Origin: Neocallimastix lanati (nom. inval.)
Lineage: Eukaryota; Neocallimastigomycota; Neocallimastigomycetes; Neocallimastigales; Neocallimastigaceae
NCBI GenBank assembly: GCA_016946835.1
Contig: JACVTC010000126.1
Span: 1-64,000, forward strand
Length of the DNA: 64,000 nucleotides
Direction of reading: 5' to 3'
This document shows, piece by piece, positions 23,700-34,439 of this stretch. The notes beneath the pieces were generated by a model. That model was not told the DNA's origin. It made no database searches and saw only the letters and a program-made list of their open reading frames with translations. The position numbers and the translations under genes were made by a program. Every line of letters begins with the position of its first letter. The stretch's first letter is position 1.

Positions 23700-24830
23700 C
23701 TAAATTTTTGAATTATATTCTTTAAGCCACAAGATAAATTTATTTTTAAAGTTTTTATTTAAAATATATACTTTTTTTACGAATCTATATCGATTTTTTT
23801 GAATAATAAGTATTAGAAATTTGGAAATTTTATGTTAAAATTCTATTAAATAAAAATATTATGATTAAAAATTATTTGAGTTACTTATATTATTAACTAA
23901 AGATTTAAATTAATACGAATTGACATGTATTTATATGTTTATATTGTAGCTTATTGTCACTCTTTGTGAATAAGATAAAACCTTTCATATCTTCTCTTTT
24001 GTAGGTTTAGTACGAACCTTAAGATTGCGTATAATGTTGTAGTTGTACTATGTATGATGAAACTATTATGTTTATTTTATTTATAAAGGACATCGGGAAA
24101 TTTGTATTAAATAAATTTTTAAATTTTTTATAAAATTATTCATAATTTGTAATTTATAACACAAATATAATGTCAATTGTAATTAGATTAAATACTATAA
24201 TTTTTCTATTGTGATAATGAGTTTTTTAAATTTTTTTAACTAGTTAACATATATCAGTAATTTAATTTTATATATAAATAATAGTAGTAAGAAATTAATT
24301 TCATTTAATATGGTAATTAAAATCTAATGGAAATTTAATGTTAAATATACATCCACCTTGTTAGTAATAACCTATGTAAGCAAATATATATAGGAATAAA
24401 GAAGGTATTATTATTTACAAATCCATTGGTGTATTTATTCTTCATTTTATTTTTATTTAAACATTTCATACTGGCTTTTTTGATAAGACCTGTGTATATC
24501 TATAGGTTTCCAAATTTCAAAATTTCACTTTAGAGAACTTAAGATTAATATGTTTTTTGGCATAGCTTATGTTTGAATAAGTAAGTTGTTGGATCGTGTA
24601 CGGCTGAGTAACATATTTCGATAATTCACAAAATAATGTTCTCATTATTTTGTTATTATTATTAGAGTCATTGAGACTCTTAATTTCTTAGAAAATTTTG
24701 AATTTATATGTAAACTTTTTTAAATGAATATATTATATTTAAGAGTTATTTAAGTTACTTATATTATTAAGTTAAAAAAATATTTAAACTAATACAAATT
24801 TACATGTATTTTATATTTTAGCTTATATAT
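23700..24830. other. Intergenic region, possible solo LTR
   Basis: No coding region. Apart from the LTR candidate at about 24339-24470 it is AT-rich sequence without recognisable structure. Confidence 0.5.
24339..24470 (+). repeat. Candidate solo LTR
   Basis: A 130-bp segment opens TGTTAAATATACATCC, has a TATA box (ATATATATAGG) near 24382, AATAAA at about 24393, and is followed by CTGGC, which could start a primer-binding site. Promoter, polyadenylation signal and primer site in this order are LTR-like, but no second copy was found in the window. Confidence 0.3.
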
Positions 24831-25850
24831 TTATGTACCAGAGACAATATCTGCAACGTTCGCTGAGACTATAGATTACTCGATGTTTGGAGTTTAGAAC
24901 ACCAACTCGTAAACGTTTCTCCCATACATATAATGAATCTGATAGTTAACCTTCTAGTTTCTACACCTCCAGCATAATCTTCATCATCAAATGCTACTCT
25001 AAATTCTTTTCTTAAAATTTTTAAGCCCAAATTCATGGTTCCTTTCAGAGGTATCTAAATATTTTTCAAACATTCTCTTAATTTTCCATTGTGAATTCCT
25101 TTTGATTTTCTGACTGCTTTATTGACAGAAAAAATAATGTCAAGTCCTGTACATATTGAAAAGTATAGAATCTAGGAGTTTTCCAATACCAAGTTTCATC
25201 TATATTATTTTTTTTTTGTTTTCTTAACTTCTTTATTTTCTAATGATTTCATGTTCTCAAAGTGGGTTGAGTTTTAAAAATATTATAGCTATCTAATAAA
25301 TCAAATTTAATATTTATTTTAATTTAATCATTTCTCATATCTTCATAAATGTTATAAACCTATTACGTATTCAACATCTCCAATTTCTTTTATTTTAATC
25401 TTTTTTTTTTAAAAAAAATTATTTTTTGTCATATTAATTTATTTATTTTTATTAGATACCAGTTTATTATCTGTATATACTCTGAAAATAAAATTAATAA
25501 TATTTTTATCGCTTTTTTTATATATAACGCTTTACTAATTGTTTAAATCCCAAGTTTATATATAAATTATTTGATTCATTATTCAATTCTTCCGCTGCTT
25601 GGCTTAAATCCATATATAGCCTAAAAAAATTTTTATTATAATATGGATGTCCTTCATGCGCTTTCATGTACACTTCTTTAGTGAGATTTGGATTTTGGAA
25701 GGCGACAATAATATCAATTTGCTTTATTTTGAATCCTTTTTTTTGTATAGCAAAAGAAGTGAATATTCTAAGAAAATTATGTTTTAAAGTTTTGGAATTG
25801 CAATTATTATTATTACTATAGAAAGTATAATTCTATTTCAAGAAGTATCT
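24830..25850 (-). mobile_element. Ty1/Copia remnant (RT and RNase H)
   Basis: On the - strand short pieces match Copia RT and RNase H in order: LTKEVYMKAHEGHPYYNKNF and DLSQAAEELNNE near 25570-25700, then KGTMNLGLKILRKEF near 25000-25040 and SWCSKLQTS near 24890. Only the 3' half is left; gag, protease and integrase are missing. It is heavily broken and is the oldest-looking Copia piece here. Confidence 0.7.
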
Positions 25851-26119
25851 AAAATATTATTTATTGAAGAATAAACACTAAAAAAAAAAAAAAAAAAGTA
25901 AAACTTAAAAAATTGAAATCTTTATTTCGTTCTTCACTTGTTTATTGGGTTAATAAAATTGCGGACAATGTAATATTAAGTATATATAATATTATTAAAG
26001 AAAATTTTAAAAAAAAGAAAAGTAAAAGTGAAACAAGAAATAATTAATATAAATGATAAACTTCTCTTTCAAAATTATTTTGAAAAAGTACTTGTGGACT
26101 TTAAAAAAAATTATCAATA

Positions 26120-27597
26120 TATGTTTAATTATCCTAAGATATAAGATAAAGGTCTGCGTATAATCTTATACCCATCAAAGAAGGACAAGAATATCTTACA
26201 GCATTCCGCACACCATTGGGTCATTACGAATATTTAGTTATGCCCTTTGGATTACGCAATGCTCCTTCTGTGTTCCAGAGATTCGTTCAAGATATATTTT
26301 CTGAAGTTATTGGAAAGTTCGTACAGGTTTACTTAGACGATATAATTATCTACTCAAGTAACAATACCAGTCATATTGATCATGTTAAGACAGTTTTGAA
26401 TCTCTTAATTAGTAATGGACTCTATGCAAAGTTAGAAAAGTGCGATTTCCATGTGAAATCCACAACATTCCTAGGATTCACTGTCTCATCTACAGGATTG
26501 ATAATGGATGCAAGTAAATTAAACTCAATATTAGAATGGCCAACCCCAACAAATATCAAAGATTTGCAAAGCTTTCTCGGTCTTTGTAATTATTATAGAA
26601 AATTTATAAAAAATTTTGCCAAGATAATGGAACCTCTAAGAAATTTATTAAAGAAAAATGTAACTTTTATTTGGGATGAATCTAAAGATGAAGCTTTCAA
26701 CAAATTAAAGTCTGCTTTTAAAGATAATGAATTTTTAATTTTTCCTGACCCAGAGAAGGAATTTATACTGGAAACAGATGCTAGTGATTATGCTGTCGGT
26801 TGCGTATTATCACAAATTTATGACAAAGATAAATTACTCCATCCAATTGCATTTCACTCAAGAGCACTAAATAAGAATGAAATAAATTATACCATATACG
26901 ATAAGGAACTCCTAGCCATCATCGTTGCATTCGAAACGTGGAGACATCACTTGGAAGGTGCCAAATATCCCGTTCGAATTATAATTGACCATAAAAACCT
27001 ACTGTATTTTAGGAAACCCCAAAATCTTAATCAACGCCAGGTTAGGTGGAGTCTATACTTGTCAAAATTTGATTTTAGAATATCTCATAGACCAGGAGAA
27101 AATAGTGTAAAACCAGATTCATTATCCAGACGCCCCGATTATGGAAATAAAATTCCAAAAAACGATTTCAATCCAGCTGTTCTTGATGATAATATTTTCT
27201 GTTGCGCTTCTGTTGAAAATATAAGCTTACTTATCGACGCCCAGAAGAAGGATAAATTTTGTAAAAATACTATGGAAAAGATTTATGATAAATCTTCAAA
27301 TAAAGTTAATTCATCATTATTCACTCTTGTTGATGGAGTTTTACACTTCCAAAAAAGGATTATTGTCCCATCCTCTCTTAAACATAAGGTGCTCAAATCT
27401 TTTCACGATACTCCTACAAACGGACACCAAGGTATTGATAAAACTCTCGAAAAACTTCGGAGATATTATTGGTGGCCGAACATGAAAAATGACGTTCAAA
27501 ATTACATTAAGTCATGTATCACTTGTGGAAAAAGCAAAGTACCTAAGCATAAACCTTACGGAAAAATACAACCTCTTCCGGTGCCCAGTAAACCTTG
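26120..27597 (+). mobile_element. Ty3/Gypsy fragment (RT, RNase H, integrase start)
   Basis: A 475-codon open stretch (from 26216) holds RT motifs GHYEYLVMPFGLRNAPSVFQ and QVYLDDIIIYSS (catalytic YLDD), the SFLGLCNYYRKFIKNF thumb, RNase H (LETDASDYAVGCVLSQ, YDKELLAIIVAFETWRHHL, DHKNLLYF, PDSLSRR) and the integrase zinc finger (HDTPTNGHQGIDKT...CITCGKSK). RT before integrase defines Ty3/Gypsy. It is truncated at both ends: gag and protease are missing, and the right end stops at the fold-back at 27562-27621. The long open frame indicates a fairly young fragment, related to the copy at 36.3-40.5 kb. Confidence 0.9.
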
Positions 27598-27621
27598 GGC
27601 ACCGGAAGAGGTTGTATTTTT
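27562..27621. repeat. Perfect 26-bp fold-back (inverted repeat)
   Basis: Left arm 27562-27587 and right arm 27596-27621 are perfectly complementary, separated by 8 bases (GTAAACCT). The left arm is normal Ty3 integrase coding sequence; the right arm is its inverted copy, and the Copia element of opposite orientation starts immediately afterwards. Confidence 0.97.
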
Positions 27622-28107
27622 ACTACACTCGCTTAAACTATAATATTCGGATTCCGTTATAGAGGTAGAAACGCATCGTTGGAGTTTTGAACACCAACTT
27701 GTAGGTGTATTCCCTATACTAAGGATATACCCAGTCATTGACCTTCTTGTTTTTTCATCACCGCTAAAGTCTGAGTCAACATAAGCTTCTATGTCCCATT
27801 TCCTTGTGTAATTTAGTCCATAAGTAATTGTACCTTTCAAGTATCTCATTATCCTCAGAATATTTTCCCAATCCTCCATGTTTGGATTATTTGATTTTCT
27901 AGCAGCCTTGCTCACAGGGAAAATTATATCTGGGCGAGTACAAATGACCAAGTAAAGTAGGTTTCCTATCGCACTTCTGTATAACGTTTCATTACATTTG
28001 ATACTTCTAAGATTTTTATTTTCTATTGGTTTCATATTTCTAATTAGATATTCATTTTTTATATTAAATTTTTCTATAATTTCTAAAATATATCTTTTTT
28101 GATTCAA
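27620..28107 (-). pseudogene. Copia RNase H, truncated
   Basis: Contains YLVICTRPDIIFPVSKAARK, RIMRYLKGTITYGLNYTRKW, EAYVDSDFSGDEKTRRSMTG and TSITESEYYSLSECSK, the usual Copia connection and RNase H blocks. Coding similarity stops at SECSK, where the fold-back begins; the remaining residues are translated from inverted Ty3 sequence. Confidence 0.88.
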
Positions 28108-28117
28108 AAAATATCCA

Positions 28118-29578
28118 TTAGTATGTTTTTATAAATTTAATACCAATAATGAAATCTACATTACCTATTTCTTTTATTTTAAATTTATTTTTTATTTGTT
28201 TTTTAACTAATATAATTTCACCTTTATTTCCTGCAATTAAAATATCATCAACATAAACTCCAAGTATGCATATGATAGATTTCCTCTTATTTTCTTCCAC
28301 ATATAGACATGGTTCGCTAAATAATCTTCTAAATCCAATTTTAATTAGATAATTGTTTAGTTCGTTATTCCACTCTAATCCACTTTGTTTCAATCCGTAT
28401 ATGGCTTTGTTTAGTTTTAAATAATTTTTATTGAAATCAGGATGTCCTTCTTGAGGGTTCATATATATTTCTTCTTTTAACCTTGCATTGAGGTATGCTG
28501 TATTGATGTCAATTTGTTCAATATTAAAATTATTTTTGGTGGCAATTGCTGTTAATATTCTTATGGAATCGTGCTTTAATGTTGGGGCAAAAGTGTCATG
28601 ATAATCTATTCCTTGCTTCTGAGTATATCCCTTTGCCACTAGTCTTGCTTTTCTTTTTACTATTTTACCTTCTGCATTTTTCTTATATTTAAAGATCCAT
28701 CGACATGAAATTAAGTTTGCACTTTCTGGAATATTTTTGACAGTTTTGAATACTTCTAAATTTTCCATATTATTTAATTCTTCTTTTACAGCATCTATCC
28801 ATTCCTTTTTATCTGGAAGGTTAAAAATTTCCTTATAAGTTGTTGGTTCAATAATATCTCTTTTTGGTCTTTTATTTGAAATAGTATTATCATAGTTATT
28901 TATTTTTCTTTTCGCATTTGTATATATGTTTGTTTGGTTATTTTTATTATCGTTTGCATTATCTTGGTTGTTATTTATTTTATAATTGCTATTGTTGATA
29001 CCGTTATAGTTTTTAATATTATTATTGATATTATAATTATTATTGTACAAATGATTAATTTGTCTATTATCTGTTATGTTCTTCATAGTGCTGGTTGACA
29101 TGTTAATGTCATTATTTTTTACATTATTATTTTTATTATTGTTAATATTGTTACTAGTATTAAGATTATTATTTTTATTTATATTTTCACTATTGTTATT
29201 ATTAATATTATTTCCAGTATTATTTTCAATACTATTATTAGTATTAGTGTTAATGTTGTTTTCAATACTATTGTCAATATTATTATCGATATTATTATTA
29301 ATGTGGTTATCAATATTTTTATTACTGTTATTGTTACTATTGTTGTTATCATAATTATTATTATTATTATTATTGCTATTGTTGTAATTAATGTTTTCAC
29401 TATTATTGTTATTATTATTACTATTATTATTTCTATCATTCTTACTATCGTTAATATAGTTATAATTATTATTAATATTATTGTTATACTTACCAATATT
29501 ATTGCTGTCGTGGTCGATGTTATTATTTTTTCTTTTATTATATTTTCTTTTAATTTTAATGTTGTTATTATTTATCAA
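28118..29578 (-). pseudogene. Copia Asn-rich linker and reverse transcriptase
   Basis: The first ~230 codons are Asn-rich tracts; the RT starts near EPTTYKEIFNLPDKKEWIDA and runs through RWIFKYKKNAEGKIVKRKAR, GYTQKQGIDYHDTFAPTLK, DINTAYLNARLKEEIYMNP, YGLKQSGLEWNNELN and GVYVDDILIAGN (catalytic YVDD). All Copia RT blocks are present and in frame with each other. The polymerase copies element RNA into cDNA. Confidence 0.9.
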
Positions 29579-29873
29579 ATTTTTGTTGAATAGATTAAAA
29601 ATATTATTACTTGGGAAGTTGGATATAGGAATGCTGTTATAGAATTCCGAAAGGTTGTAAGACTTTGAATTACTATTGATATTATTATAACTATTTTTAT
29701 CGAAATAGATTATATTCCCCCTGATTTCGTTATTGGGAATTAAATTTTATTGCAATGGTGAACAAAAATTAGTGTAATTATTACCTGAATAATTCTCAAA
29801 GAATTCAACAGTACGCGAAAGGATAATTTTCTTATTGGTAATGTCATAAATTTTGTAAGCAGGAGGGTTTTGA

Positions 29874-31165
29874 CTATAACCGAGAAATATTTAATAGTAC
29901 TTTGGTAGCATTAATTAATGTACCATTTAGACGTTCCACACAACAATTTTGTTGAGGATTAAACGATATTGTAATTTGATGTTGAATACTGTATTGTAAA
30001 CAAAATTTGCTAGAGTATTTATTTTTGAATTCAGTTCCATTATCTGAACGAATATATTTGATTCTGGTATTGAATTGATTCTTAATTTTAGTGAACCAAA
30101 AATAAAATAAAGTAAATGTATCGTTTTTATTTTTTAAGAAAAGAACCCAACTGAAACGAGAAAAATCATCCAGTATAGAAAGAAAATAAGAATTTCCGTA
30201 TAATGAAGTTGAAATTGGGCCTTCTAAGTCCATATGTATGAGTTCAAATATATGTTTTGATTTATTTATAGCTGGTTTGTATGGTTTATTTTTTAGCTTG
30301 GAACTGCTGCATAATGGACATTTGATGGGAAAATTAATTTTTAATAATTTAGTTTTTATATTTTCGATGTTGAAATGTGCAAATCTTTGATGCCACAAGC
30401 TGAGTTTTTCAGATGATTTTAGATTTGCAATATTAATTTCATTATCTGATGAGTTAAATTTGTGAGTTAAAATCCATACTTTAAAAGTATTTGAATTATT
30501 GGAATAAGAGTTATATATTCTTTCACCATTTTTATCATAAATAATTGAACATAGTTTATTATTAATTGTATTAAAAATTATTTTATAATTTTGCTGAGTT
30601 AGTTGACAAACTGATATTAAATTTTTGTTGATTTCTTTAGAGAAATATACATTTTTAATGATAAATTCATTATTATTGATAAATCCTCTGAAATTTCCAA
30701 TTTGTTTTGAAAGTATAGATTTACCATTGGCAAGTTGTATGTATTCATTACAATTTTTTATATCTGATAATAAGTTGATATTATTGGTAATGTTAATTGA
30801 TGCTCTAGAGTCAAGAATCCAGCAAGATATTGAATTGGGTTTTGATGAATTATTAATTGTATTTATTATTGGCTCTGATATATAATTAATTTCATTTGGA
30901 TTATCAGAATTATAATCATTGGAGAAATAATCAGCATAATTTGTTTTGTAATTAGAATTGTTTTTGTCGATATTCGTAAAATTAATGTTTTTTCTTATTA
31001 CTTTTTTATTTAATTTTCTTTTATTTGTGTATTTAAATTTATTGTTATATTTATATTTTTTATATTTATTGTTATTGTTATTATTATTTCTAAAAAGACA
31101 TTCATTATAATAATGACCCATTTTTCCACAATAATTACATCTGCCGTTTTTCCTTTTTTTATTAT
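29874..31165 (-). pseudogene. Copia zinc knuckle, protease and integrase
   Basis: CNYCGKMGHYYNECLF (zinc knuckle, about 31100-31150) is followed by a Lys/Asn-rich segment, the protease-like WILDSRASINITNNINL and integrase motifs HMDLEGPISTSLYGNSYF, ILDDFSRFSW, YIRSDNGTEFKNK and NPQQNCCVERLNG. One long open stretch of 415 codons covers most of this. Part of a broken element. Confidence 0.85.
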
Positions 31166-31247
31166 GTTTATTAATAATTTTTATATTATTTTGGTTTTTG
31201 TTGATGTTTTTATTTTTGTTTTTGTTAATATTGAATACTATATTATT

Positions 31248-32032
31248 TTAGTTGGAGGAAATAATTGATTTTTTAATGTTGGATAAATTAATTTCTGGAA
31301 TGACTCTTTTAACATATTTGCTGCAGTCATTCCATGTTGAAAACTGAAATACATTAATCCATCTTAAATTTTCTGGTAGGCATCTATTTAATATGCCTAT
31401 TTTAGAACTGTCACTAATTTCCGAATCAATTTTTGCTATTTCATTGAATAAATTTTGCAAATTTGCTATAAATATCGATATGTCCTTATTGTCAAATTTT
31501 AAATTTTCGATTTTCTTTGTTAATTCGATTTTTCTTTGCTCATTACTCTTGGTGAACGATTCTTTTAGGAGCTTTCAGATTTCGTAGGCTGACTTTTCGT
31601 TTCCATCAATAATTGATTGAGTCTGTTCAACAAGGCTATTAATTATTATCCATTTTGTCGTAATATCATTATCAATATCGTTTATGGTTGTATTTTTTTC
31701 ATATACGAAAGTATCATTGAATTGGTCTTCGATGTACTCATTAATATTTCATTATATATCTTTCTTTTTTAATTTTTTAATAATCGGAATAAGGACATAT
31801 TTAGTAAGTTTATATTTAAAAAATACATCATATTCCTCCTCCATGTTGTATAATTTTCTGTGTTTAATTCGGTAACTCTATTAAAGTTTTCCGAATAATT
31901 AAAAGTGATTGTATTCCCAATATTATTATTATTGTCGTGAATAGCGATTGGTTGAGGTTGAGGTTGAGATTGATTTTGGATTTGATTTTGAGATGAATTT
32001 TGACGTAGATTATTAAAGTTTCTTCTTCTCAT
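31248..32032 (-). pseudogene. Copia gag-like region
   Basis: Starts MRRRNFNNLRQNSSQNQIQ with a Gln/Pro-rich head, then NRVTELNTENYTTWRRNMMY, the Copia gag N-terminal pattern, and after an interrupted middle part the conserved KIGILNRCLPENLRWINVFQ, nearly identical to the + strand element. The family packages element RNA. Broken. Confidence 0.78.
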
Positions 32033-33035
32033 TTTGAAATAATTTAAATTTTATTGTAAATATTTAGTTTGGTTAAATTTTTGATTATTTGAGTATAAAG
32101 TAAATAATTTGGTTATTATAAGAATAAAGTAAGGAATGTTTTCTTTATTTATAGTAATTTTTAATAAAAATTATATTATTATTTAATAAGTTCTTGCATT
32201 TATGTTCATAGTTTATATTAAAAGTAAATTAGTATTTATAGTGTGATTAAATTTAATTATTTATTTATAACTAACATAAATATTATTGCTATTATTAGTA
32301 TTATTAGTTTCAATTATTATTAATTTATATAAATTAATTACTTATAGTTTTATCGGTTTCTATTTTAGTGTATTAATTTTGGTTTAAATAACTTATATGA
32401 TTATTATTGACTTGCATTGATATTATTCTTTTATTTAATATGACTCACTTTTATAAATATAATTTTATATTAAAAAGATATTTATTTTTATTGTTTAGAT
32501 CAAATGATAATTTTTTTACATTTAAACTACTGGTATTATATTTTTTTATTATTTCAACTTGAAATAAAATATTGGATGACATTGGCTTAAATTATTTTTG
32601 TTTATTAATATATTGTCAGTTGACATTATTTTTAATTTTTTTTTTTTTTCAACTTGATTATATATTTAAATTATTGTTTATATTAATTTTATTTTTAATG
32701 CAATCAGTTGACTAATATTTATATTATATTTTGATTTAATATTTATGAATATTAGATGACATGAGTTATGAAATTTTTCATCTTAATTTAAATTTATAAT
32801 TAATTTATATTTAGATATATATCTGATGACTACTTCAATAATTTCATCTAGATATATTTTCTTTTCTCTTTTTTTAATAATTTATTAACATTTTATTAAT
32901 TTTCAACTTGACTATATAAATTTATTATTAGTGGATTTTTAGTTATTTATTTTCATCTCAATATTAATATATCAGTTGACATGGTATTTATAATATTAAT
33001 TAAATTTAATTAAATAGTTTACTTATATTTATTTA

Positions 33036-33767
33036 ATAACATTCCTCATTGATCTCATTACTAACCAAATTATTTTGTACTGTTGTGTAGTTATATGAAT
33101 TTTTATTTGATGTTTCTTTATTTTAATTATATAGATAGGAATATATATTTAAAAGGTAAAATATAAAATTAGTCTTTTTATATTAATTTTAATAAATATT
33201 TATAATAGATGTTATGTTTAAACTTAGCTTTTATTTATGCTCAACTGGAGAGTTGAGACTCTTAATTTTTAAAACACAAAAATGAAAAATAATTTTAATG
33301 CATAACAAAGTATTTTATTTTAGTAATATTTTATTTTGTATTAGTTATGTTCATAATTGATATTATTTATTCAGTAAAATTTACATCTTTTTATACTTTT
33401 CTTTAATATATAATATTATCATCATATTCATTATTACTATTTATTTAATTTATATTTAATATAAGTAATGTCATGTGTATATTAAAATATCAATTTCTTT
33501 ATTTTAACAAATTAAAATAAAATTAAAAAGGTTAAAAACTGATTTTTAAACTTTTAAATATTTTTTATATAATATTATTATTAAATTTTTAAATATTTTT
33601 AAATAATATTATTAATGAAATTAATAATTAAAAATAATAATAATAAAATTAATATTAATAAATAATATTAAAAATAATAATATTACTAATACTAATTATT
33701 ATAATAATAGGAATAAATTATTAATAATAATATTTATAATATTTATAATATCATTAAATAAATTATA
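33036..33767. other. AT-rich spacer
   Basis: No gene seen. A sequence similar to the Copia primer tract (GAGGAATGTTATTAA on the - strand near 33030-33045) may mark the outer edge of the Copia LTR. The rest is AT-rich with AAT-type repeats at 33620-33700. Confidence 0.45.
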
Positions 33768-34439
33768 ATGAATATTATTAAATTTTATTTGATTTTACTA
33801 TTCTTTATCACTTCCAATGCCAATTCTATTCTTCTCAAAAGAAATAGCATAGATATTAAACACCATGTATTTGATTCTGAAGAATGTAATAATGAATTGA
33901 AAAATTCAGAGATTTTTAACGAATGCATGCCTAGTATTACATTAGGAAATTACAAACAAAAATGTAATTACATTAGCTCTAAAAAATGTCAAGACTTTTA
34001 TAATGATTCTGGCAAATCTAAGTATTTTCCAATTTGTAATAGAGATACAGTATTTAATGAAATACTTCAACCAATTATCTTTACTGGTTCTGTAAAAAAT
34101 TTATATAATCAATGTTTTACGGATGAACAAAATAATTTATGCCCTTATTCCATCTATGTAACTACAGGCGGAAATGAAGTTCTTAATGATACTTGTAAAT
34201 CTGAAAAATGCACTAATATTTTAGTTGACCATGTTAAAAAGGTCAATTTAGATCAATTAGCAGCTTATGAAAATTTATCATTTAGTAATAATAGAAAATT
34301 TACTTATCAAGAAACAAAAGCATTTAAAGAAATAGTATCTATGTTAGAATCCGATAGATGTAAGTCTATGCATATTACTAGCAATGGTTATACTATTAAG
34401 GTAAATAGCAATTTATTATATATATTATTTTTATTATAA
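33768..34439 (+). CDS. Small secreted Cys-rich protein
   Basis: 223 residues, intact, single exon. Signal peptide at residues 1-20 (FYLILLFFITSNANS). Ten Cys follow in spaced pairs: EECNNELKNSEIFNEC, QKCNYISSKKCQDFY, PICNRD, NQCFTDEQNNLCPYS, NDTCKSEKC and SDRCKS. The block LDQLAAYENLS is shared with the disrupted gene at 9377-11560, as are NDTCKS and the NLCP motif, so the two are paralogs. The end (VNSNLLYILFLL) is short, hydrophobic and preceded by small residues, compatible with a GPI-anchor signal but shorter than usual. It is probably a secreted or wall-attached protein; function unknown. It is a single host gene between retroelements, with no operon-like neighbours. Confidence 0.75.
   Translation: MNIIKFYLILLFFITSNANSILLKRNSIDIKHHVFDSEECNNELKNSEIFNECMPSITLGNYKQKCNYISSKKCQDFYNDSGKSKYFPICNRDTVFNEILQPIIFTGSVKNLYNQCFTDEQNNLCPYSIYVTTGGNEVLNDTCKSEKCTNILVDHVKKVNLDQLAAYENLSFSNNRKFTYQETKAFKEIVSMLESDRCKSMHITSNGYTIKVNSNLLYILFLL

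Larger units (their letters stand above)
27618..33035 (-). mobile_element. Ty1/Copia LTR retrotransposon, 3'-truncated
   Basis: - strand order: leader and possible 5' LTR (about 32040-33035), gag (31248-32032, start MRRRNFNNLRQNS), zinc knuckle, protease and integrase (29874-31170), long Asn-rich linker and RT (28118-29578), RNase H (27620-28107). It ends abruptly inside RNase H at the fold-back, so the 3' end and 3' LTR are missing. Frames of 486 and 415 codons are preserved and only a handful of breaks are present, so it is younger than the + strand copy at 3.3-8.0 kb, of which it is a family member in opposite orientation. Confidence 0.9.

Noticed and set aside
28118-29593. Long + strand open frames (29076-29354, 29303-29593) rich in Leu/Val/Ile
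   Set aside because: They are the reverse translation of the Copia Asn-rich linker (AAT/AAC triplets read as ATT/GTT), not membrane proteins.
32560-32990. Possible C/D snoRNA cluster (TGATGA-like boxes)
   Set aside because: The boxes do not match RTGATGA properly, there are no paired CTGA boxes with terminal stems, and the region is the leader/LTR of a Copia element.
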